A stretch of DNA of 64,000 bases from Streptomyces sp. M41(2017) (GCF_002078175.1 NZ_MWFK01000001.1:5518001-5582000), one strand, 5' to 3'. Counted from the first letter of the stretch, positions 50,098 to 59,319 are shown. Numbers and translations: made by a program. Notes: generated by a model from the letters alone, not told the origin.

Positions 50098-51176
50098 CCT
50101 CAACCACAACCGATCCGCGGCAACGGGAAGAACAGCTGTGGGAAGCCGTCCGAGTCGGCGACGAAGAGACCGCCACTCGTACCGTCTTCGACGCCCTCGA
50201 CGACGGAGCCTCGCCGGAGGACGTGCTCCTGGACCTCATCGGCGCCGTGCAGCGGAGGGTGGGCGAGGAGTGGGCGGCCAACCGTCTCACGGTCGCCCAA
50301 GAGCACGCGGCCACCGCCATCAACGAGCGCGCCGTCGCGGCCCTGTCCTACCGCTGCGCCCAGCGCACCCAAGCGGTCCGGGGGCGGGTGACCGTGGCGT
50401 GCGTGGACGGTGAATGGCACGGCCTGCCCGCTCGCCTGGTCGCCGAGGTGCTCAAGCTGCGCGGCTGGAGGGTGGACTATCTCGGCGCGCAGGTTCCCAC
50501 CAGCCATCTGATCAGCCACATCCACCAGACCGGCCCCGACTTCGTCGCACTGTCCAGCTCGATCCCCGTCCGCCTGCCGACCGCACACGCCACGATCACC
50601 GCGGTCCAGGCCACCGGCACCCCCGTCCTGGCCGGCGGCGCCGCCTTCGGCCGGCACGGTCAGTACGCCCGCAGCCTGGGCGCCGACGCCTGGGCACCCG
50701 ACGCCCGGGCCGCCGCCGACCGCCTCGAGCAGGGCCCGCTGCCCCGCCCCGCGACCGCGCACCAGCCCATCGACGACCTGCCGCACCTGGCCGACCAGGA
50801 GTACACGATGGTCGCCCGCACCCGCACCCGGCTGGTGCGCGAGGTGATGGCCGCGCTGGAGGAACGCTTTCCCGCGATGCGGGACTACACGGACGTCCAG
50901 CGTGAACGCACGGCCGAGGACATCGCGCACATCGTCGACTTCCTGGCAACCGCCCTGTACACCGACGACGTCGACCTCTTCACCGACTTCATCTGCTGGA
51001 CGGCCGGCATCCTCGCCACCCGCGGGGTCCCCGCCCGGTCCCTCATCCCGGCCCTGGACATCCTCGGCGAACAGCTCAAGGACTTCCCCCGTGCCGTGTC
51101 CACGCTCCACCAGGCCGCCGACCGCCTCACCCGGGCAGGATCAGTGATCGCCCCCGAGACCAGGAACACCGTATGA
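50094..51176 (+). CDS. Cobalamin-binding sensor with CarH-type light-sensing motifs
   Basis: 360 aa from a GTG at 50094. Residues about 10-85 form a helical B12-cap domain with the exact W-x9-EH motif (W60, E70, H71) that packs on the upper ligand of adenosylcobalamin in CarH photoreceptors. Residues about 97-215 form the Rossmann B12-binding domain: an E-x-H motif in GEWHGLP (H109 is the likely lower ligand), then FVALSSSIPVRLPTA and TPVLAGGAAFG. Residues about 255-355 form a third, helical domain of unknown role. No DNA-binding domain is present. Overlapping GTGA and ATGA junctions couple it to the phosphatase and the STAS protein. It may sense light or cobalamin and control their interaction. 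Confidence 0.85.
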   Translation: MTSTTTDPRQREEQLWEAVRVGDEETATRTVFDALDDGASPEDVLLDLIGAVQRRVGEEWAANRLTVAQEHAATAINERAVAALSYRCAQRTQAVRGRVTVACVDGEWHGLPARLVAEVLKLRGWRVDYLGAQVPTSHLISHIHQTGPDFVALSSSIPVRLPTAHATITAVQATGTPVLAGGAAFGRHGQYARSLGADAWAPDARAAADRLEQGPLPRPATAHQPIDDLPHLADQEYTMVARTRTRLVREVMAALEERFPAMRDYTDVQRERTAEDIAHIVDFLATALYTDDVDLFTDFICWTAGILATRGVPARSLIPALDILGEQLKDFPRAVSTLHQAADRLTRAGSVIAPETRNTV

Positions 51177-51661
51177 CCCCACTCGTTGGATTCGACCTCG
51201 ACCACCTGCGCCTGACCACCGTCGCAACCGACGGCGCGGTGCATGTGGGACTGGAGGGATTCCTGGACTACGACAGCGCCGACCACTTCCTGGCGGTGGC
51301 AACCGAATCCCTCGCGGCGTACCCGGGCCTGCGCCACCTGCATCTGGACTGCGGTGCTCTGAGCGGTGTCGACTCCATGGGCCTCGCCATGCTGCTCATG
51401 CTCCACCGCCGGACCGTCGCGGCCGGCGTCACCCTCTCCCTGGACAACCGGACACCGGCGCTGAACCGGCTGCTGGACATCACCGGCACCCACGACCACC
51501 TGACCGCAGGACATACGGCGCCGGAGCACGCACGGCACGAGACGGACACCGCCGGCGAGGTCGACGGACTCCCAGATGCCCAGCACATGGCATATCGTCA
51601 TACATCCAAAGACGGCACCCCTGCCAACTCTCGCAGTGCTGAATCCGGCATCAACAGCTGA
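51173..51661 (+). CDS. STAS-domain anti-sigma-factor antagonist
   Basis: 162 aa from an ATG at 51173 overlapping the upstream stop as ATGA. The STAS domain (about 10-110) has the conserved phosphorylation loop LSGVDSMGLAMLLML, with S68 the expected phosphosite. A 50-residue polar tail follows. In partner switching the unphosphorylated form binds an anti-sigma kinase and frees the sigma factor. The coupled PP2C would dephosphorylate S68. The target anti-sigma factor is not in this window. Confidence 0.9.
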   Translation: MTPLVGFDLDHLRLTTVATDGAVHVGLEGFLDYDSADHFLAVATESLAAYPGLRHLHLDCGALSGVDSMGLAMLLMLHRRTVAAGVTLSLDNRTPALNRLLDITGTHDHLTAGHTAPEHARHETDTAGEVDGLPDAQHMAYRHTSKDGTPANSRSAESGINS

Positions 51662-51721
51662 CGTCCGATACGAGCACCCGAAACGGTGTCAAGGGAGCCC
51701 AACCTCTCGGAGGGGAACCGC

Positions 51722-52252
51722 ATGACCGAGCGCGTCCGTCCTGCCTCCGAGCCCGTCCACGCTGCGATCCGACAGGTGCAGAGCATCGTCGAACTCCTCG
51801 ACATACTCTGGGAACAGGCCCGCAGCCAGACACCGCCCCCCTACATCCCCGCCTCGCAGCTACGCGTGATGTGCATGGTCGACCGTGAGGACGGCATTCG
51901 CATGCGCGACCTCACGCAGGTCCTGGGCGCCGCGCCTCCTTCCGTCAGCCGCTTGATCGACCGCCTGCAGGCCATGGGCTTCGTCGAGCGCGGCGCCTGT
52001 CCCGGCAGCCGCCGCGAAGTCCTGCTCTCCATCACCCCGGCCGGCCACAACCAACTGGCCCGGATCCGTGAACTGCGCGACCGGCTCCTGTACCAGGCCC
52101 TGGCCGACATGCCCTCCCCTCAGCGCATCGCACTGACCGAGGGTCTCGCCAGTCTCCAGCACGCGCTGCTCAGCCAACCCGCACTCCACCTGGTCCAAGA
52201 AGGTGTGAGGCCCGAAGAGGGGCAACGAGGCACAGCGGCGTATTCCGCCTGA
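51722..52252 (+). CDS. MarR-family regulator
   Basis: 176 aa from the ATG at 51722, behind GGAGGGG. The winged helix-turn-helix is clear: LRVMCMVDREDGIRMRDLTQ, LGAAPPSVSRLIDRLQAMGF, then the wing around GSRREVLLSITPAG. Helical dimerisation ends are present. It lies 60 bp after the STAS gene in the same direction and may be part of the stress operon or control the second phosphatase 350 bp downstream. Ligand unknown. Confidence 0.9.
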   Translation: MTERVRPASEPVHAAIRQVQSIVELLDILWEQARSQTPPPYIPASQLRVMCMVDREDGIRMRDLTQVLGAAPPSVSRLIDRLQAMGFVERGACPGSRREVLLSITPAGHNQLARIRELRDRLLYQALADMPSPQRIALTEGLASLQHALLSQPALHLVQEGVRPEEGQRGTAAYSA

Positions 52253-52599
52253 GGGCGCGGGGCATCCGGACGTGCGTACGTGATGGCGCCGCACTCGCCG
52301 CTTCACGACTGCGGGCGTCGGATGCGACGCGCAGCGCGGGCTGCCGGGGGAGGACCGTGTCCGGCCGGCACCGGGCCCGTCATCGCGAGGTCGGGGTCGT
52401 TTCCGCACGCCGTACCCGGCGCCGGACAACGCTGCCCGAGGTCCGGTTCACCCGCTCGCAGGCACCAGGACGGCTCGCCGGCGTACGGGGCGAGCGAGCT
52501 GGTTAGAGATGGGTTGCATCACCGACACCGCACCCCTCCGGGGCTTCGACGCGAGCCGAGGCTTCCCCCGCCTCACAGAAGATCGGCGTACTCACCACT
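52253..52599. other. Intergenic region
   Basis: About 350 bases before the second phosphatase gene. No gene or strong hairpin recognised. Confidence 0.45.
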
Positions 52600-53766
52600 A
52601 TGAACAGATTCGTGGCTGCTGAACGGGCCCTGCGTACCGCAGCGCCCCACCAGTTGCTCGACGCGGTCCGCCGGGTTCTCGTCGAGCAATACGAAGCAGA
52701 CGCCGTCGAGCTGTTCATGGCCGACTACGGCACGACCGTGCTGCAGCCGGTCTCCAGGCTCCCGCACACCCAGGAGCCGGTCTCGGTGCACAACAGCCCG
52801 GCGGGGCGGGCCTTCGGCGCGCAGGAACCCTTCATCGAAGGCCTGTCCGACGGCCTGGTCTGCGTCCATCTGCCCGTCACCGTTCGAGGAGACCGCCTCG
52901 GCATCCTCGCGGTGAGCCTGCCCGGTGGGGAACACGCACGCGGCTGCCTGAAGGAACTGGCCGAGGTCGCCGACGTACTCGGACACGAGGTCGTCGTGGC
53001 CGAACGCGACACAGACCTCTACGTGCAAGCGCGCCGCAAGGACCGGCTGACCCTGGCTGCCGAGATGCAGTGGCAGCTCCTGCCCGGACGCTCGTATGCC
53101 TGCCCCGAATACGAGCTGGGTGCGCAATTGGAGCCCGCCTATGCCATCTTCGGTGACAACTTCGACTGGTCCGTGACCGCCGACCGGCTCCTCCTCTACG
53201 TCTCCAACGGCATGGGCGAGGGCATGGAGGCATCCCTGCTCACCAATCTCGCTGTCAACGCCCTGCGCAACGCCCGACGGGCCGGTATCGGGCTGTCCGA
53301 CCAGGCCGCCCTGGCCGATCAGGCGGTCTACGCCCACTACCGAGGCCGCTGCTACCTGTCGTCCCTCATGTTCGACTTCGACCTGATCAGTGGTCAGGTC
53401 CAGGTCGTGGACGCCGGATCCCCCCAGGTGCTGCGCCTGCGCGACGGCACGGTCGAGCGCGTCTCCTTCGAGGCCCAGCTGCCGCTGGGAATGTTCGAAG
53501 AGACGGACTACACGGCCCAGGACTTCCAGGTCGAGCCAGGTGATCGTCTCGTCTTCGTGAGCGACGGCGTCTACGAAGCCTTCTCTCCCGGCGGAGAGTC
53601 GTACGGGAATGCCGCACTGACCCGGGCCATCTTGTCCACCCGGCTCCTTCCCCCCGCCGACGTCCCCCGAGCGGTCCTGCGCGAACTGACGGGCCACCGC
53701 GGTCAGGCCGTGGCGACCGACGACGCCCTGGTGCTGTGCCTGGACTGGCGCGGGAGACCATCCTGA
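52600..53766 (+). CDS. GAF-PP2C serine phosphatase-like protein with altered metal site
   Basis: 388 aa from the ATG at 52600, with no strong ribosome site. A GAF-like domain (about 10-140) is followed by a PP2C domain (about 155-385). The motifs differ from the standard: IFGDNFDW instead of GGDWYD, and YVSNGMGEGMEAS, where the metal-binding Asp of the GDVxGHG motif is Asn. The later Asp motifs are kept (FVSDGVYEA, ATDDALVL). It may have weak or altered phosphatase activity, or act as a binding decoy. It is flanked by two MarR genes and lies 940 bp after the STAS gene. Confidence 0.87.
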   Translation: MNRFVAAERALRTAAPHQLLDAVRRVLVEQYEADAVELFMADYGTTVLQPVSRLPHTQEPVSVHNSPAGRAFGAQEPFIEGLSDGLVCVHLPVTVRGDRLGILAVSLPGGEHARGCLKELAEVADVLGHEVVVAERDTDLYVQARRKDRLTLAAEMQWQLLPGRSYACPEYELGAQLEPAYAIFGDNFDWSVTADRLLLYVSNGMGEGMEASLLTNLAVNALRNARRAGIGLSDQAALADQAVYAHYRGRCYLSSLMFDFDLISGQVQVVDAGSPQVLRLRDGTVERVSFEAQLPLGMFEETDYTAQDFQVEPGDRLVFVSDGVYEAFSPGGESYGNAALTRAILSTRLLPPADVPRAVLRELTGHRGQAVATDDALVLCLDWRGRPS

Positions 53767-53863
53767 GCCCGGCGCCACCCGTCGGGCCCCCACCACGTGC
53801 CTCCCCGCAGATACTCCGGGGCGGCCGGAACTTCGGAGGCCCGAAGGCAGCGGTGAAGCCCTC

Positions 53864-54361
53864 CTACATGACGCCAGGACGAGGCGACGCCGCCCCCCGC
53901 GCCTTGAGGAAGGCCTTCAGCCCCATGCTCAGCGCGGCCCGCTCGTCCGGTGCCATCCCTCCCAGGACCGCGGTGAGCGCTTGTGTTCGACGCCCGGCGA
54001 TATCCCTGAGCACGCCCTGGCCGGCCGAGGTCAGAAGCAGCTGCACTTCGCGCCGATTGCTCGGATGGGACGCTCGTTCCACAAGACCGGCTGCCTCGAG
54101 GCGATCACAGAGCCGACTGGCTGTGGGCAACCCGATGTCCAACCACTCGGCCAACGCCGTGAGATTCAGGGCCGGTGACGCGCTGAGGGTCCGCAGCGCC
54201 TTCGACTGGGGCAGAGACAAGCGCAGCGCCGCATCGTGCCCGGCAACGGACCACAGGTTGGCGAGGCTCTCGACCGCGTCGGAGATCTCCAGGGCGACGA
54301 CCGCGGGGGCATCGCCCGGCCTTCTCGTCTGATCGTCACCGTGGTTGTCGAGGTGCGTCAC
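53864..54361 (-). CDS. MarR-family regulator
   Basis: 165 aa from a GTG at 54361; two TTG codons just upstream are alternatives and the ribosome site is poor. The winged-helix core is LPQSKALRTLSASPALNLTA, LDIGLPTASRLCDRLEAAGL, with the wing at SNRREVQLLLTSAG. It is convergent with the second phosphatase gene and close to the GlsB gene. Ligand and target unknown. Confidence 0.88.
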   Translation of the reverse strand: MTHLDNHGDDQTRRPGDAPAVVALEISDAVESLANLWSVAGHDAALRLSLPQSKALRTLSASPALNLTALAEWLDIGLPTASRLCDRLEAAGLVERASHPSNRREVQLLLTSAGQGVLRDIAGRRTQALTAVLGGMAPDERAALSMGLKAFLKARGAASPRPGVM

Positions 54362-54512
54362 GGACAACAACTTTCAGTAAGCCCGAAGCATTGATGAAGC
54401 ACAACTCATTCAAACGCAATACCCGAGGACTCGACGAGCAAGCGGTCCCGCCGTGTTCCGTCGCCAGGGAGGGAAACGGCCCGAGGCGGCACCAGGGCAA
54501 GGCAAAAAGCGG

Positions 54513-54548
54513 CGGCTCCGTCCTCCCCTGGAAGGGAGGGCGGAGCCG
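54513..54548 (-). terminator. Rho-independent terminator of the GlsB gene
   Basis: A 15-bp stem (CGGCTCCGTCCTCCC with its partner, one G-T pair) and a 6-base loop, followed on the minus strand by a T5 tract (54504-54508). Confidence 0.85.
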
Positions 54549-54574
54549 TTTCGCCGAAGGTGCCTGGATTGGGG

Positions 54575-54844
54575 TCAGGCGTGGCGGCGGTTGCCGGCGA
54601 AGACCCGGTACAGGGCCAGCAGGATCAGCGAGCCGATGATGGCGGCGATCCAGGTGGAGAGGTCGAAGAAGCCGTCGATGGAGTCGACGCCGAAGATGAC
54701 CTTGCCGAGCCAGCCGCCGAGGAGACCTCCCGCGATACCGATGAGCATCGTGATGATGATGCCGCCCGGGTCCTTGCCCGGCATGAGCGCCTTGGCGATG
54801 ATGCCCGCGAGCAGACCGATGAGTATCCAGGCGATGATGCCCAT
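54575..54844 (-). CDS. GlsB/YeaQ/YmgE-family stress membrane protein
   Basis: 89 aa from the ATG at 54844, with AGGAGA upstream. Three hydrophobic segments with the family's Gly-rich turns: GIIAWILIGLLAGIIAKALM, PGKDPGGIIITMLIGIAGGL, and STWIAAIIGSLILLALYRVF. Once called transglycosylase-associated proteins, these are small inner-membrane proteins induced by stress; their mechanism is unknown. It fits the stress-gene neighbourhood and has its own terminator. Confidence 0.92.
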   Translation of the reverse strand: MGIIAWILIGLLAGIIAKALMPGKDPGGIIITMLIGIAGGLLGGWLGKVIFGVDSIDGFFDLSTWIAAIIGSLILLALYRVFAGNRRHA

Positions 54845-55081
54845 GAAGTGTGTCTCCTACCTGGTCATATAAAGGCTGTGTCAGAACTCCGTGTGTTCAG
54901 TGACGGCGATCTCAAACCTCACAGGCGGGTGTACGAATACCCGGAGACGACGTTCGCCGTCCGTAAGCCGTCTGTGAGCACCACGGGTGCGGCCGACGCG
55001 GCGATGTCGTGCCGACGCTGCACGCCCCTCCTCCGGGACGCCTTCAAGTTCAGCTTCGGTGACGATCCGACTGGATCTTTG

Positions 55082-55375
55082 TCAGTCGATGCCTTCGACG
55101 ATGCGGAAGTCACGCTCGACGCCGTCGGACAGGGCGACCAGCGCCTCCTGGTAGGCCGCACTCTCGCGTGCCGCGACGGCCTGCTCGAAGCTGTCGAACT
55201 CGATCAGGACGGTGCGCTCGGCGATCCCGGCGTCGTGCGCCTCGACCCGCCCGCCCCGGACGAGGACACGGCCGCCCCCGGCCGCGACGGCCGGACCGGC
55301 CAACTGGTTGTAAGCAGCCAGTTTCTCAGGGTCTGAAATGGTGCGATAGGCGCTGACCCAGTAGCCCTTGGGCAT
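55082..55375 (-). CDS. DUF1330 family protein
   Basis: 97 aa from the ATG at 55375, with GGAGG at good spacing. It matches the small alpha+beta DUF1330 fold (dimeric ferredoxin-like): KGYWVSAYRTISDPEKLAAY, GGRVLVRGGRVEAHD, RTVLIEFDSFEQAVAA. Function unknown; related folds include monooxygenase-like and stress-induced proteins. The same frame upstream of the start reads like a membrane segment (GIGAMAITALTSLALARRR) but has no start of its own and is probably not part of the protein. Confidence 0.9.
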   Translation of the reverse strand: MPKGYWVSAYRTISDPEKLAAYNQLAGPAVAAGGGRVLVRGGRVEAHDAGIAERTVLIEFDSFEQAVAARESAAYQEALVALSDGVERDFRIVEGID

Positions 55376-55528
55376 GGAACCTCCATGGTCGCGATGAGTG
55401 CATCCGACGCACGGGGTGGTCTCGGACGAGCGTCGGCGGGCGAGCGCGAGGCTTGTCAGCGCCGTGATCGCCATGGCGCCGATGCCGCCCAGCGCCACGG
55501 TGGTGCGGGCGCTGTCGTCGGGGTAGAG

Positions 55529-55666
55529 GTGGCCCTGGCCGCCGTACTCCTCGGACGCTCCATTGTCGCCCTCGCCCTGGCCCTGACGGCGTTCGTCATG
55601 ACCGGTGTCATCGTCGGGAACAGCACGGCGCGCGCCCGTCGCGCGGTGCCCGGCGCCATGAGGTAG
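55529..55666 (+). CDS. Possible small membrane protein, 45 aa
   Basis: From a GTG at 55529 (weak site) to a TAG ending at 55666, nine bases before the uvrA-like start. It reads ALAAVLLGRSIVALALALTA, then FVMTGVIVGNSTARARR: one or two membrane passes with a basic end. Position and composition fit a short gene ahead of the uvrA-like gene, but the start is uncertain. Confidence 0.35.
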   Translation: MALAAVLLGRSIVALALALTAFVMTGVIVGNSTARARRAVPGAMR

Positions 55667-55675
55667 TCAGGAAGG

Positions 55676-58144
55676 GTGAACGAGGACACGAGTGACCCCT
55701 TCGTGCATGTTCGGGGCGCCACTGAGAACAACCTGCGGAACATCGATGTCGATGTTCCGCGGGACGCGATGGTCGCCTTCACCGGCGTCTCCGGTTCGGG
55801 CAAGTCCTCGCTCGCCTTCGGCACGCTCTACGCCGAGGCCCAGCGCCGCTACTTCGAGTCCGTGGCGCCGTACGCCCGGAGACTGTTGCACCAGGTCGGC
55901 GCACCGCACGTGGAGGAGATCACCGGGCTGCCGCCCGCTGTGGCCCTGCAGCAGCGGCGCGGGGCGCCCAGCTCGCGTTCGACGGTCGGCACGATCACCA
56001 CGCTGTCCAATCTGCTGCGCATGCTGTACTCCCGAGCCGGAACCTATCCACCCCATGCAGCACGGCTGGAAGCGGAGTCGTTCTCTCCCAACACCGCGGC
56101 CGGCGCATGTCCGGAGTGCCACGGGCTGGGTGTCGTGCACGACGTCACCGAGGACCTGCTGGTCCCGGACCCCTCACTGAGCATCCGCGAGGGGGCGATC
56201 GCCGCCTGGCCGGGAGCCTGGCAGGGCGCCAACCTGCGCAGTGTGGTGAGCGGCCTGGGGATCGACATCGACCGGCCGTGGCGCAGGCTCAGGAAGAAGG
56301 ACCGGGACTGGCTGCTGTACACGGACGAGCAGCCCTCCGTGTACATCGAGCCCGAGGAGGACCGCGTCGACTACGGCTACCAGGGCAAGTTCTGGAGCGC
56401 CCGCAAGCACGTCATGCATGTCCTCGCCGACTCCAAGAGCGAGAAGATGCGTGACCGGGCGCTTCGGTTCGTCAGGAGTGTGCCCTGCCCCGAGTGCGAC
56501 GGCAGCGGACTGCGGCCCGAGGCGCTCGCCGTGACGTTCGCCGGACGTTCCATCGCCGAGGTCAACGCGATGCCGCTCACCGAGGTCGTAGCGCTGCTGC
56601 GGCCCGTCGCCGGGCAGGCCAAGGCCGACGCCACCACATCGACCGCCCGATCCGGGGAGACGACCGAGGCCGCGGTCCGGATCTGCGGCGATCTGGTCGC
56701 GCGGGTGGACGTCCTGCTGGACCTCGGCCTTGGATACCTCAGCCTCGGCCGCCGCTCGACGACCCTGTCGCCCGGCGAGGCCCAGCGCCTGCGGATCGCC
56801 ACACAGCTGCGCTCGGGACTGTTCGGCGTCGTCTACGTCCTCGACGAACCCTCCGCGGGTCTGCACCCGGCTGACGCTGAACCACTGCTCGACGTGCTGG
56901 ACCGGCTCAAGGCTGCGGGCAACTCGCTGTTCGTCGTGGAGCACGACATGGACGTCGTACGGCGGGCGGACTGGGTGGTCGACATCGGCCCCGGCGCGGG
57001 GGAGGGCGGCGGACGCGTCCTGTACAGCGGCCCCGTCGCGGGCCTTGAGGCGGTCGCCGAGTCGGCCACGAGCCAGTACCTGTTCGAGCGCGCCCAGCCC
57101 CTCGATCACCGCCCCCGCACACCGCACGGCTGGTTGCACCTCCGCGGCGTCTCCCGCCACAATCTGCACGACGTGTCCGTCGACGTACCGCTCTGCGTGC
57201 TGACCGCGGTGACAGGCGTGTCCGGCTCCGGAAAGTCGACGCTCGTGACGCAGGTGCTCGCCGAGGTAGTCCGCAACCACCTCGGACTCGAACCGGAGGA
57301 GCCCGACGAGGCACGGCTGGTGGTCGACGTCCAGGACGCGGCGGGGGTCGAGTCGTTCGACCGGCTGGTCCTGGTCGACCAACGGCCCATCGGCCGAACT
57401 CCCCGGTCCAACCTGGCCACGTACACGGGGATGTTCGACGCGGTGCGCAAGCTGTACGCGTCGACGGACGAGGCGCGGGCGCGCGGCTACTCGGCCGGGC
57501 GGTTCTCCTTCAACGTGCCCGAAGGGCGCTGCGAGACCTGCCAGGGCGAAGGCTTCGTCGCGGTGGAACTGCTCTTCCTGCCCGGCACCTATGCGCCGTG
57601 TCCGACCTGCGAAGGCGCCCGGTACAACGCCGAAACGCTGGAAGTCACCTACCGCGGCAGGAACATCGCGGAGGTGCTGGCCCTGTCCGTCGACGCGGCC
57701 GCCCGGTTCCTGTCCGCCGTCCCGGCCGCTTCCCGCAGTCTGGAGACGTTGCGCGAGGTGGGACTGGGCTACCTGCGGCTGGGCCAGCCCGCCACGGAAC
57801 TCAGCGGTGGTGAGGCACAACGCATCAAACTGGCCACCGAACTGCAGCGAGCCCGCCGCGGGCACGCGCTCTACCTGCTCGACGAGCCGACCGCAGGACT
57901 GCACCCCTCGGACATCGCGCTGCTGCTGAGGCAGCTGCACCGGCTCGTCGACGCCGGCAACACGGTCGTCCTCGTCGAGCACGACCTGGACACGATCGCC
58001 TCCGCCGACTGGGTCATCGACCTCGGGCCGGGCGGAGGTGACGCGGGCGGCCGGGTGGTCGCGGCCGGCCGGCCGGCCAAGGTGGCAAAGGCCCGCCGCA
58101 GCGTCACGGCGCCCTACCTCGCTGCCCGGCTCGCACGCTCCTGA
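55676..58144 (+). CDS. Short UvrA-like excinuclease ATPase
   Basis: 822 aa from a GTG at 55676 (AGGAAGG lies unusually close). Two ABC-type ATPase modules: Walker A GVSGSGKSSLAFGTLYAEAQ and GVSGSGKSTLVTQVLAEVV; signatures LSPGEAQRLRIATQL and LSGGEAQRIKLATEL; Walker B YVLDEPSAGLHP and YLLDEPTAGLHP. Two zinc fingers with CPECHGLG/CPECDGSG and CETCQGEG/CPTCEGAR. It is over 100 residues shorter than housekeeping UvrA, as in the UvrA2/DrrC-like group linked to DNA-damage or drug tolerance. No uvrB or drug cluster adjoins it. It should bind DNA lesions or drug-DNA complexes. Confidence 0.92.
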   Translation: MNEDTSDPFVHVRGATENNLRNIDVDVPRDAMVAFTGVSGSGKSSLAFGTLYAEAQRRYFESVAPYARRLLHQVGAPHVEEITGLPPAVALQQRRGAPSSRSTVGTITTLSNLLRMLYSRAGTYPPHAARLEAESFSPNTAAGACPECHGLGVVHDVTEDLLVPDPSLSIREGAIAAWPGAWQGANLRSVVSGLGIDIDRPWRRLRKKDRDWLLYTDEQPSVYIEPEEDRVDYGYQGKFWSARKHVMHVLADSKSEKMRDRALRFVRSVPCPECDGSGLRPEALAVTFAGRSIAEVNAMPLTEVVALLRPVAGQAKADATTSTARSGETTEAAVRICGDLVARVDVLLDLGLGYLSLGRRSTTLSPGEAQRLRIATQLRSGLFGVVYVLDEPSAGLHPADAEPLLDVLDRLKAAGNSLFVVEHDMDVVRRADWVVDIGPGAGEGGGRVLYSGPVAGLEAVAESATSQYLFERAQPLDHRPRTPHGWLHLRGVSRHNLHDVSVDVPLCVLTAVTGVSGSGKSTLVTQVLAEVVRNHLGLEPEEPDEARLVVDVQDAAGVESFDRLVLVDQRPIGRTPRSNLATYTGMFDAVRKLYASTDEARARGYSAGRFSFNVPEGRCETCQGEGFVAVELLFLPGTYAPCPTCEGARYNAETLEVTYRGRNIAEVLALSVDAAARFLSAVPAASRSLETLREVGLGYLRLGQPATELSGGEAQRIKLATELQRARRGHALYLLDEPTAGLHPSDIALLLRQLHRLVDAGNTVVLVEHDLDTIASADWVIDLGPGGGDAGGRVVAAGRPAKVAKARRSVTAPYLAARLARS

Positions 58145-58409
58145 CCGCCACGCGGCCCGAGCGCCGGTCGCACGCGGTGGCGCGTCGGAGCGCGCGCGTC
58201 GTTCGACGGCGTTCCGGCTGATGGAGGACATGGCTCGTGCCCATGCCGGTTCCGGCGCGGATTCGTGCCGTGGCCGCGTTGTTCGACGGCTGCGTCGGGG
58301 CAGAGGCCACGCCGCCGCATCGGCACCCTCCCTTCCGGGCACGACCACCGCGCCGCCACCGGGGCACGTGGGAGCACACCGGTGCAGTCGTGACCGATGC
58401 GAGGCCGGA

Positions 58410-59216
58410 TCAAGGGTTCGCGCGTCCTGAGCGGACGGAGTTCGCCCGCTCTGCCGTGCGGTCGAAGAAGTGCTGAAGCCCGGTCCGTACGCCCTCGGTC
58501 CGCACGGTCGCGGCGAAGCAGGCCGCCTCCACCGCGAGTCCTTCGTCCACGGGGAGGTTGATGCCGCGGGTGACCGAGCGCAGGCAGGCCGCTACGGCCG
58601 TCGGCGCGTGCCTGATGATCCGTTCGGCCAGGTCCCGTGCGGCGCCGAGGAGTTCGTCGCCTGGTACGACGCCGTTGATGAGCCCGATCTGTGCGGCCCT
58701 CGCGGCCGAGATCGGGTCTCCGGTCAGAATCATCTCGAGGCCGCGCTTGCGGCCCACGTGCCGCGGCAGCCGTTGGGAGCCGCCGAACGGCGGTGGGAAG
58801 CCGAGGGAGATCTCCGGTTTGGCGAATGCGGCGTGTTCGGCGGCGATCGCCAAGGGAGCGGCCTCCGTGATCTCACAACCACCGCCGTACGCCAGCCCGT
58901 TGACGGCGACGATGACGGGCTTGGGGAACTCCTCGATCCGCCGGGTCAGTGTCTGCCCTCGCCGGACGATCTCGCGGAGGGCGCGTTCGGGGCCGCCGGC
59001 GATGCTCTCCGCCAGAGAGGGAATGTCCGCCCCGGCGCTGAAAGCCCTGCGCCCGGCACCGGTCAGGACGACCGCCCGGACGGAGTCGTCGGAGTCGATG
59101 TGGTCGAGAGCCGCGATCAGCGCGTCGATCGTCGGGTAGTCGAGGGCGTTGAGTTTGTTTTCTCTGTCGATGGTGAGGGTGACGACGTGCTCGTCCCGGT
59201 CGATGTGGACGTTCAT
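58410..59216 (-). CDS. Enoyl-CoA hydratase/isomerase (crotonase family)
   Basis: 268 aa from the ATG at 59216. Crotonase signatures: oxyanion-hole strands AFSAGADIPSLAES and PVIVAVNGLAYGGGCEITEA, then FAKPEISLGFPPPFGGSQRL. In place of the first catalytic Glu of classical hydratases this protein has EAAPLAIAAEHAAFAKPEIS, with Glu in KPE retained. It acts on acyl-CoA thioesters, probably in fatty-acid or aromatic degradation. It is divergent from the MocR regulator with a 103-bp shared promoter region, which suggests control by it. Confidence 0.9.
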   Translation of the reverse strand: MNVHIDRDEHVVTLTIDRENKLNALDYPTIDALIAALDHIDSDDSVRAVVLTGAGRRAFSAGADIPSLAESIAGGPERALREIVRRGQTLTRRIEEFPKPVIVAVNGLAYGGGCEITEAAPLAIAAEHAAFAKPEISLGFPPPFGGSQRLPRHVGRKRGLEMILTGDPISAARAAQIGLINGVVPGDELLGAARDLAERIIRHAPTAVAACLRSVTRGINLPVDEGLAVEAACFAATVRTEGVRTGLQHFFDRTAERANSVRSGRANP

Positions 59217-59291
59217 GCCACGTGCTCCGTTCCCGCTGAGCTTGGATGCACAGAGGCTAGGAGCCGTACCCTAGGGCGATCCAATCATTGT

Positions 59292-59303
59292 CCTGGATAC
59301 AGG
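59292..59303. promoter_or_regulatory. Possible MocR operator
   Basis: CCTG-GATA-CAGG, a 4-bp-arm dyad inside ATTGTCCTGGATACAG, 17 bp upstream of the mocR-type gene and between it and the divergent hydratase gene. Related ATTGT/CTGGATACAG sequences are typical sites of this regulator family. Confidence 0.5.
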
Positions 59304-59319
59304 GGGGCGCGGGTTTCCC

